From positions 1 through 5,818 of the forward strand of contig JAQTLI010000205.1 in assembly GCA_028714995.1 (NCBI GenBank): DNA of 5,818 nucleotides. Reading direction: 5' to 3'. The translations under genes were made by a program, and so were the position numbers. This document shows positions 1 through 5,257 of this stretch, one piece after another; the first letter of the stretch is position 1, and each line of letters begins with the position of its first letter. Below the pieces are notes generated by a model, which saw only the letters and a list, made by a program, of their open reading frames with translations, made no database searches and was not told the origin of the DNA. This DNA is from Methylobacter sp. GTDB lineage: Bacteria; Pseudomonadota; Gammaproteobacteria; Methylococcales; Methylomonadaceae.

Positions 1-575
1 GAACGGGGCTGGATCGCATCTATCCTGCCCGACATAAAAACCTGGCCACTGAAATTGTCAATACCGGCGCAATGATCTCAGAGTTTCCGCCGGGTACCAC
101 CGCCAAAGCCAACCATTTTCCCAGACGCAACCGTATCATAAGTGGTCTGTGCCAAGGTTTACTAGTGGTTGAAGCCGCCAAACAAAGCGGTTCATTAATT
201 ACTGCCCGAATGGCGTTGGAGCAAAACCGTGAAGTTTTCGCCATCCCCGGCTCAATTCATAACCCGCTGGCCCGAGGTTGTAATGCATTGATCCGCGAAG
301 GCGCAAAACTTGTCGAAACCACCCAAGATATTCTTGAAGAACTAAACCAATATAATCAACAAGATGCAGCCTCGCCTGAAATAACAATGCAATCAACACT
401 TGACCTAGAGCAACAAACATTATTGAATCTTGTTATGTTCAGCCCAACTTCTATCGATAACCTGGTTGAAAATACCAGCCAATCCGTTGAAGTTATTTCA
501 TCAATGTTACTGATTCTGGAACTGCAAGGTTACATAGAAGCAACCGCCGGCGGTTGCTACACACGAGTAAAATAA
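1..575 (+). CDS. dprA: DNA-processing protein DprA (Smf), 3' part only
   Basis: DprA binds single-stranded DNA and loads RecA during natural transformation; it acts in the cytoplasm. The reading frame is already open at base 3 and continues to the TAA at 573-575, so the 5' part of the gene lies outside the window and 190 residues are visible. The fragment opens with TGLDRIYPARHKNLA, the typical GLDxxYPxxH motif of the Rossmann-like DprA core, followed by SEFPPGT, FPRRNRIISGL, VVEAAKQSGSLITA and FAIPGS, all hallmarks of the family. From about visible residue 132 (TLDLEQQTLLNLV) to the end is the small C-terminal winged-helix domain (DprA_WH) found in many proteobacterial members. An ATG at 72 is internal and is not the start. 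Smg begins 4 bases after the stop, so the two are probably cotranscribed and perhaps translationally coupled. Nothing looks damaged in the visible part. Identification is secure; a functional competence system cannot be judged from this window. Confidence 0.96.
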   Translation, partial: TGLDRIYPARHKNLATEIVNTGAMISEFPPGTTAKANHFPRRNRIISGLCQGLLVVEAAKQSGSLITARMALEQNREVFAIPGSIHNPLARGCNALIREGAKLVETTQDILEELNQYNQQDAASPEITMQSTLDLEQQTLLNLVMFSPTSIDNLVENTSQSVEVISSMLLILELQGYIEATAGGCYTRVK

Positions 576-579
576 CCAA

Positions 580-1056
580 ATGAAACCCATGAAAGAAAAT
601 ATATTTGACGTCCTGATGTACTTATTTGAAAACTATATGGAAGATGAAATTGAAATCCTTCCTGATAGTGAGGTCGTCAAAACAGAACTACTGGAAGCTG
701 GCTTCGAATCCTGCGAAGTTAATAAGGCTTTTGACTGGCTTGAATCGCTCAGCCTGCAACGTGCGATAAAGCCAACCGTGACGCCTGCATTCCGCATTTT
801 CTGCAGTCAGGAAAAAACAAAACTTGATCTTGAATGCCGCAATCTTATTATGTTTCTTGAGAATAACGGCATCCTGACTTCAGCCAACAGGGAAATTGTC
901 ATTGATCGGGCAATGGCGTTGGAAAATGAAGATATCTCCCTGGAAAAATTAAAATGGATAGTGTTAATGATATTGCTCAGTCAGCCAGACGAGGAAATCG
1001 CTTGCTCAAGAATGGAAGACATTGTGTACAATCTCGCCCCTACTTACTTACATTAA
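580..1056 (+). CDS. smg: Smg family protein (DUF494)
   Basis: A 158-residue acidic, helix-rich cytoplasmic protein of the Smg/DUF494 family, whose biochemical role is not established. Recognition rests on the N-terminal signature ENIFDVLMYLFENYM, the central pattern FDWLESL, the segment LECRNLIMFLENNGILT, then REIVIDRAMALE and LKWIVLMIL, which follow E. coli Smg (157 residues) nearly end to end. No signal peptide or membrane segment is apparent, although LKWIVLMILLS is hydrophobic; in the family it is treated as a helix of a soluble protein. There are two close ATG codons, at 580 and 589; neither has a clear Shine-Dalgarno sequence, and I give the first because it keeps the gene 4 bases behind dprA, which favours coupling. 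The second would give 155 residues and starts nearer the conserved FDVLMYLFE. The position between dprA and topA is the usual one for this gene in gammaproteobacteria. Confidence 0.94.
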   Translation: MKPMKENIFDVLMYLFENYMEDEIEILPDSEVVKTELLEAGFESCEVNKAFDWLESLSLQRAIKPTVTPAFRIFCSQEKTKLDLECRNLIMFLENNGILTSANREIVIDRAMALENEDISLEKLKWIVLMILLSQPDEEIACSRMEDIVYNLAPTYLH

Positions 1057-1083
1057 CACTTACCAGACCGCATTATTGATTAA

Positions 1084-3408
1084 ATGAGCAAGAATCTTGT
1101 CATTGTAGAATCACCTGCAAAAGCTAAAACCATAGAGAAATATTTAGGCAAAGACTTTCATGTTTTAGCCTCCTATGGGCACGTCCGCGACCTTATCCCG
1201 AAAGAAGGAGCAGTTGATCCTAGCCATGACTTTGCCATGAAATATGAAGTCATTGATCGCAACCAGAAACATGTACAAGCTATCGCCAAAGCCCTTAAAA
1301 CCGCAGACACCTTATATCTGGCGACTGACCCTGATAGAGAAGGGGAAGCCATTTCCTGGCATTTGCTTGAACTGCTGAAAGAAAAAAATCTGCTCAAAGA
1401 CAAGCCCGTGCATCGGGTCGTGTTCCATGAAATCACCAAAAAAGCCGTCACTGAAGCCATTGCCAATCCAGAAATAATAGCCATCAACTTAGTCAACGCC
1501 CAACAAGCACGCCGCGCTTTAGATTATCTGGTCGGTTTTAACCTGTCGCCGTTGTTGTGGAAAAAAATTCGCCGCGGCCTGTCCGCAGGTCGCGTACAAA
1601 GCCCCGCCTTGCGCATGATCGTCGAGCGCGAACTGGAAATTGAGGCCTTTAAAAGCCGCGAATACTGGACAATTGATGCCGCATTGACAGCGCATGAACA
1701 AGCCTTTAAAGCCAAATTGACCCAGTTTGACGGTGAAAAAGTCACTCAATTCAGCATTACCAATGAAGAGCTAGCAGAAAAAACCAAGCAAACCCTGCTG
1801 GATGCGGCAGACGGTCAGTTGCTGGTCAGCAAGCTGGAAAAGAAACAGCAAAAACGCAACCCTGCCCCGCCTTTTATTACATCAACATTGCAACAGGAAG
1901 CATCACGCAAACTTGGCTTCACTACCAAACGCACCATGATGGTTGCCCAGCAACTTTATGAAGGTATTGATATAGGCGGAGAAACCGCTGGCTTGATCAC
2001 CTACATGCGTACTGACTCGGTTAACCTGTCGGTAGAAGCTGTCGTAGAAATCCGCGCCCTGATTGCCGAAAACTACGGCGCTGAAAATGTGCCTAAAGAG
2101 CCTAGACTGTTTAAAACCAAGTCAAAAAACGCTCAGGAAGCGCACGAAGCGATACGTCCAACATATCCTCGATATTTGCCCAGCCAGCTAAAAAGCCACC
2201 TGAGCGTTGAACAGTTCAAACTCTATGAACTGATCTGGAAGCGCACCATCGCCTGCCAAATGATTCATGCCACGCTGAACATGGTCGCCGTCGATTTAAC
2301 CTGCGGCAATGGCAAGCACGTATTCAGGGCAACGGGCTCCTCCATTGCTTCGCCCGGATTTATTACCGTCTATCTGGAAGGAAAAGATGACAGCAACGAG
2401 AGCGATGACAAGGAAAGCTTTCTGCCGCCAATGGAAGAAGGCCGCCCCGTCCAGCTCAATGACATCAATACTGGACAGCACTTCACTGAGCCACCGCCAC
2501 GTTATGGCGAGGCCAGTCTGGTAAAGTCCCTTGAAGAACACGGCATCGGCCGGCCATCGACCTATGCCTCGATCATTTCGACATTACAAAACCGTGAATA
2601 CGTCAGCCTAGAAAACAAGCGCTTCTACCCGACCGATGTCGGCAGAATCGTCAACAAGTTCCTAACCGAGCATTTTACTAAATACGTCGATTATGATTTT
2701 ACGGCCAATCTGGAAGATGAACTGGATGCGGTTTCGCGGGGAGAAAAAGACTGGATTCCATTGATGCACGATTTCTGGACCCCTTTCACAACATTGATCC
2801 ATGAAAAAGAAGAAAGTGTCCAGCGCAAAGATGTCACCCAGGAAGCCATCGATGAAAAATGCCCCGAATGCGGCAGCCCGCTGTCCATCCGCCTGGGACG
2901 GAATGGCCGGTTTATAGGCTGCACCAACTATCCTGGATGCTCCTATACCCGAAACCTGAATGATGATGCCGGCGCTACCGATGAGCCTGAAATTATAGAA
3001 GGCCGAGTCTGCCCTAAATGCGAATCGCCTTTGGTCATCAAAGCCGGACGCTATGGTAAATTCATCGGTTGCAGCGGCTATCCCAAATGCAAGCATATCG
3101 AGCCTTTGGAAAAGCCTATGGACACTGGCGTTGAGTGCCCGCAATGCAAAAAAGGCAACATTCTCAAACGCAAATCGCGGAATAGCAAAATATTCTATTC
3201 CTGCTCGGAATACCCAAAATGTGATTACGCATTGTGGAACGCGCCGATAAAAGAAAGCTGCCCGGAATGTGATTGGCCTATCTTGACCGTTAAAGAAACA
3301 AAAAGACGCGGCGTGGAAAAGGTCTGTCCGCAAAAAGACTGTAAATATGTGACCCCGTATGAAGGCGATCCCGCTGATGCACATGGCCCCAAAGAACTTG
3401 GCGCCTAA
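1084..3408 (+). CDS. topA: DNA topoisomerase I (type IA)
   Basis: A 774-residue type IA topoisomerase that relaxes negative supercoils by breaking one DNA strand through a 5'-phosphotyrosine link; Mg2+-dependent, cytoplasmic and normally essential or nearly so. The start is firm because MSKNLVIVESPAKAKTI aligns with the family N-terminus. The Toprim domain has Glu9 and the acidic triad Asp82, Asp84, Glu86 in TDPDREGEAI. RRGLSAGRVQSPALR (about 163-177) is the conserved core motif, and the catalytic tyrosine is Tyr307 in LITYMRTDS. HGIGRPSTYASII (486-498) is also typical. The C-terminus has four four-cysteine zinc ribbons: Cys593/596/613/619, Cys643/646/663/669, Cys685/688/707/713 and Cys726/729/748/753. 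All sixteen cysteines are present. The protein is shorter than E. coli TopA (865 residues) but within the family range. No Shine-Dalgarno sequence is visible before the ATG; the gene follows smg by 27 bases and may be read from upstream or from promoters inside smg. It looks intact. Confidence 0.98.
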   Translation: MSKNLVIVESPAKAKTIEKYLGKDFHVLASYGHVRDLIPKEGAVDPSHDFAMKYEVIDRNQKHVQAIAKALKTADTLYLATDPDREGEAISWHLLELLKEKNLLKDKPVHRVVFHEITKKAVTEAIANPEIIAINLVNAQQARRALDYLVGFNLSPLLWKKIRRGLSAGRVQSPALRMIVERELEIEAFKSREYWTIDAALTAHEQAFKAKLTQFDGEKVTQFSITNEELAEKTKQTLLDAADGQLLVSKLEKKQQKRNPAPPFITSTLQQEASRKLGFTTKRTMMVAQQLYEGIDIGGETAGLITYMRTDSVNLSVEAVVEIRALIAENYGAENVPKEPRLFKTKSKNAQEAHEAIRPTYPRYLPSQLKSHLSVEQFKLYELIWKRTIACQMIHATLNMVAVDLTCGNGKHVFRATGSSIASPGFITVYLEGKDDSNESDDKESFLPPMEEGRPVQLNDINTGQHFTEPPPRYGEASLVKSLEEHGIGRPSTYASIISTLQNREYVSLENKRFYPTDVGRIVNKFLTEHFTKYVDYDFTANLEDELDAVSRGEKDWIPLMHDFWTPFTTLIHEKEESVQRKDVTQEAIDEKCPECGSPLSIRLGRNGRFIGCTNYPGCSYTRNLNDDAGATDEPEIIEGRVCPKCESPLVIKAGRYGKFIGCSGYPKCKHIEPLEKPMDTGVECPQCKKGNILKRKSRNSKIFYSCSEYPKCDYALWNAPIKESCPECDWPILTVKETKRRGVEKVCPQKDCKYVTPYEGDPADAHGPKELGA

Positions 3409-3424
3409 ATAAACTTAAACATTT

Positions 3425-3452
3425 TGTAGGAGCGAATTCATTCACTCCTACA
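3425..3452. repeat. REP-like palindrome 1 (hairpin)
   Basis: Arms TGTAGGAG (3425-3432) and CTCCTACA (3445-3452) are exact reverse complements. After one C/A mismatch the stem continues as GAA/TTC around a TTCA loop. It starts 16 bases after the topA stop. No T-run follows on either strand, so it is not a canonical intrinsic terminator, although it could stabilise the topA message 3' end. Short palindromes beginning TGTAGGAGCG are typical of repetitive extragenic (REP) elements in gammaproteobacteria. The core (reverse strand GAATGAATT) recurs in the next hairpin, which argues that both belong to one repeat family. Copy number elsewhere cannot be seen here. Confidence 0.75.
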
Positions 3453-3514
3453 CAGTACAATGATTTGACGAACTTTTAAATTTTCCAAGTTAAGCTGAAA
3501 ATAGTTATGGTTGA

Positions 3515-3550
3515 ATATTGTGAGCGCGAATGAATTTGCGCTCACAATAT
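3515..3550. repeat. REP-like palindrome 2 (long perfect hairpin)
   Basis: A perfect 13-base inverted repeat, ATATTGTGAGCGC (3515-3527) against GCGCTCACAATAT (3538-3550). The 10-base interior GAATGAATTT can add one G-T and two A-T pairs. It lacks a T-run, so it is not a standard terminator. Its core GAATGAATT matches the reverse strand of the hairpin at 3425-3452, giving two related palindromes in opposite orientation about 62 bases apart, the layout of a REPIN or BIME. If transcription runs from topA into tsaC, the hairpin lies in the tsaC leader and could affect its translation; that is inference. Confidence 0.75.
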
Positions 3551-3604
3551 AACCTAAATAACAATAATCCAGCAGGAGAAGAAACTCTCCCCATAAACCT
3601 AAAA

Positions 3605-4162
3605 ATGCCCTATCACTCCCCCTTCAAAATAAGAAACGCCGTCCGTCATATCAAGGCCGGATCAGTGATTGCTTATCCCACAGAAGCGGTTTACGGCTTG
3701 GGCTGCGACCCGCTCAACGAAGATGCGGTCATGTCACTACTCAACATCAAACAGCGCCCCATAGAAAAAGGCCTGATTCTTATTGCATCATCTCTGGATC
3801 AACTACGCCCTTACCTGGTTTTAGATCAAACCATCATTGATCGTATAATTCCCACTTGGCCGGGCCCTGTCACCTGGATTATTCCAGCCCGGCCTTGGGT
3901 TCCGGCATGGCTTACTGGTAAACAAGGCTCACTGGCGGTCAGAGTAACCAATCATCCTATAGCCCACGACTTATGTGCTCAATTTGGCAGCCCACTGGTA
4001 TCTACCAGCGCTAATCCCAGCACCCGACCCGCTATCAAAGAATCGAGAAAACTGTTAAAAGCCTTTGCTGATTCAGATATTTTTATCATTCATGGTAAAG
4101 TCGGTGCTCTTAAACAGGAAACAGTCATCTATAATGCTGTAACTGGAGAGCAGTTGCGTTGA
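3605..4162 (+). CDS. tsaC: Threonylcarbamoyl-AMP synthase TsaC (YrdC/Sua5 family)
   Basis: TsaC makes L-threonylcarbamoyladenylate from threonine, bicarbonate and ATP, the first step of the t6A37 modification of ANN-decoding tRNAs; the TsaBDE proteins then transfer it. With the chosen start the protein has 185 residues, like the single-domain bacterial TsaC (190 in E. coli), and lacks the extra Sua5 domain. Visible signatures are SVIAYPTEAVYGLGCDP (20-36), KQRPIEKGLILIA (49-61, with the family KxR at 49-51), WPGPVTWIIPA (85-95), SLAVRVTNHP (109-118) and LVSTSAN (131-137). The frame extends upstream to an ATG at 3530, which would add 25 low-complexity residues (Asn-rich). That codon lies in the loop of the hairpin at 3515-3550, and the extension resembles nothing in the family, so I prefer the ATG at 3605. 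An AGGAG at 3574-3578 is too far upstream (26 bases) to decide the start. It is the last conserved gene before the mobile-element patch and appears complete. Confidence 0.95.
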   Translation: MPYHSPFKIRNAVRHIKAGSVIAYPTEAVYGLGCDPLNEDAVMSLLNIKQRPIEKGLILIASSLDQLRPYLVLDQTIIDRIIPTWPGPVTWIIPARPWVPAWLTGKQGSLAVRVTNHPIAHDLCAQFGSPLVSTSANPSTRPAIKESRKLLKAFADSDIFIIHGKVGALKQETVIYNAVTGEQLR

Positions 4163-4343
4163 TTGCACATTCTCCCAATTATGCCTTGTAGACAAAATCC
4201 AAAACTACAGCATGTCTAATAACAAGACCCTTCGAGCAGAAAGTCCGCAACATCATAGACACGCTGCTCAAGCAGGTGGGCTGAATAGTTCTGTCGCAGT
4301 AACTATCGAACAGCTGATTTGAGTATTCTGTCGCCTTTCTAAA
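4163..4343. other. Non-coding stretch after tsaC, probable insertion scar
   Basis: About 180 bases with no supportable gene. The usual tsaC neighbours in gammaproteobacteria (aroE or hemF) do not appear. On the minus strand one frame stays open from the IS66 remnant down to the TAA at 4179-4181, but its translation past the LLPF motif has no recognisable family features and is probably read-through of a decayed frame. On the plus strand there is a short frame from the ATG at 4212; a second plus frame ends at the TGA at 4282-4284 and reads FEQKVRNIIDTLLKQVG at its end, which looks protein-like but is too short to name. I see no terminator hairpin with a T-run after tsaC. Confidence 0.5.
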
Positions 4344-4510
4344 ACGGGGTGAATTAAACGGCAGTAATTCCTCAATCCGACAATTAGGCCAAGTGGGCAG
4401 TTCTTCGAAAATGTCTTTCAGCCATGCTGTCGATTCCGTTGAGTTTTGCCGTACCCAGCAACGATTGGATATCAGCCGCCTTGACCAACACGCTCAGAAC
4501 AAGTAAACGT
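4344..4510 (-). pseudogene. IS66-family transposase (TnpC), decayed 3' end
   Basis: Only the C-terminal tail of an IS66-type DDE transposase is left, split over three minus-strand frames. Frame one gives FTCSERVGQ (about 4507-4481). After a shift, frame two gives AADIQSLLGTAKLNGIDS (4479-4426), the strongest match to the IS66 C-terminal block (SERAGxRAAAIQSLLxTAKLNGxDP). After a second shift, frame three gives WLKDIFEELPTWPNCRIEEL (from 4424) and then LPF, equivalent to the family ending AWLxDVLxxLPxxPxxRIDELLP. Concatenated, these make an almost continuous IS66 tail missing an Arg at the first junction and about two residues at the second, consistent with deletions that are not multiples of three. 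The upstream DDE domain, the tnpA/tnpB accessory genes and identifiable terminal inverted repeats are absent. The left boundary is uncertain because similarity fades after LLPF; the right boundary is near 4510. It cannot encode an active enzyme. Confidence 0.8.
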
Positions 4511-4559
4511 TAATGTGCTTAGTCCGAATTCTGAGACCACCTCTATAGAGATACTCGCC

Positions 4560-5215
4560 TTATGCTGTATTTCTCTTTGCAAAGATGACACTAGTATTTT
4601 TGGCAAAAGCATCGGCGTAATTTGCCCCCTTTTCATTTTGTTTGCTCCATACAATTTCTTGTTCACCAACAGCGAGTTTTTGCATTGAAACATCACTTAG
4701 TACCCGATAATATGAAAACCTAAGAAGTAATCCATTATCCCAGAGTGTCTTTAAAACCATTTCTACTAATATTCGATCAAATGGCATCGCATCTCGGAGA
4801 TAATCTAAGAGACTTTTTGTGCAAAGAGGTTCTCCGGCATGATGCCCGCTTTGAACTAGCTCAGGTGCTACTGAATATAAGTAGGAATTGAGCACACGGC
4901 TTTGCCAACTAAAATAATTTGCATAGTAAACGTTACCGACAAGTTAGAATCCTCTAGTGAGGTACTAAATATTTCGGAGTTTAATACCAATCCATTCTTT
5001 AGTTCATCAGATGATGAATAAATAAGTTGGGTTGGGGATGCCGAATTGAAAAACTGAGGCGTTAAATGCCTATCGTCCGTGCCGAATTCAAACCTATTAA
5101 GAAAGTGTGAGAAATAGTCAGGTAAAGCCGCTGGAGTCACTTCCCCATGTCCAATAACACGAACCCATGTAGTTTCTTGCTCCACTCCGGCCACAAGCTG
5201 CGTGTGACCATTCTC
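4560..5215 (-). pseudogene. Truncated, frameshifted hotdog thioesterase (enediyne TebC/CalE7-like)
   Basis: Two overlapping minus-strand frames (ending at 4868 and 4560) become one protein of about 218 residues if one base is restored near 4939-4940, where TTG-TCG-GTA should read TTG-GTC-GGT. The joined sequence then reads SLEDSNL-V-GNVYYANYFSWQSR, the signature of the hotdog-fold acyl thioesterases of enediyne and related iterative polyketide pathways (pattern ExTNLVGNVYxxxYxxWQGxCR), which release the polyene from its carrier protein. Further family-like features are YSVAPELVQ, a strand-rich middle and a tail GEQEIVWSK resembling the usual RGRQTIAW ending. From memory of CalE7, the conserved Asn (here DSNL) is present, but the second Arg of the WQGxCR motif is Leu. 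The first 85 or so residues (QETTWVRVIGHGEV onward) precede the hotdog domain and I do not recognise them; they suggest a larger or two-domain parent. The true N-terminus is missing, cut at the IS91 junction near 5215. The segment is AT-rich beside the integrase. Family call moderately sure; pseudogene status assumes the missing base is real. Confidence 0.65.
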
Positions 5216-5248
5216 GATATCCGCCACCTCGAGTGCGGGACGCACCAT
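5216..5248 (-). pseudogene. IS91-family transposase, N-terminal stub
   Basis: The ATG at 5246-5248 begins MVRPALEVADI, which is how many IS91-type (Y2 HUH, rolling-circle) transposases start (RPALEVADIFRxHG). After Ile-11 the match stops abruptly and the frame continues into the unrelated hotdog-protein fragment; the zinc-binding Cys region and HUH and double-Tyr motifs are missing. The start is 9 bases after the stop of the tyrosine recombinase on the same strand and in the same frame, which is the tandem arrangement seen in IS91-like elements carrying a companion recombinase. The evidence is short (11 residues), but position and sequence agree. It is non-functional, and the open frame 5248-4868 formed by it is a chimera rather than a gene. 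Confidence 0.65.
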
Positions 5249-5257
5249 GACTTTGGT

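Noticed and set aside
2662..3384. 240-residue minus-strand open frame opposite the topA C-terminus
   Set aside because: It lies wholly antisense to the zinc-ribbon part of topA, which is unmistakable; the translation is Phe-rich with no family features, as expected for an antisense shadow.
3425..3452. Hairpin as rho-independent terminator of topA
   Set aside because: No run of T follows on the plus strand, and the reverse direction is followed by A residues; the repeat-family explanation fits better.
3465..3496. TTGACG as a -35 box for a tsaC promoter
   Set aside because: No convincing -10 box is found at 16-18 bases (best candidates match only two or three positions of TATAAT), so a promoter is not supported.
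4472..4696. 74-residue minus-strand open frame
   Set aside because: It is mostly an alternative-frame shadow of the hotdog gene 3' part; only its last residues (SERVGQ) are meaningful, as IS66 remnant.
4868..5248. 126-residue hypothetical protein
   Set aside because: Its first 11 residues are an IS91 transposase start and its last 25 or so are out-of-frame translation after the one-base deletion; only the middle is real protein sequence, belonging to the hotdog pseudogene.
4163..5257. CRISPR array, tRNA or attachment-site search
   Set aside because: No regularly spaced direct repeats, no tRNA cloverleaf with a T-arm GTTCGANTC motif and no tsaC 3'-end duplication were visible by eye.
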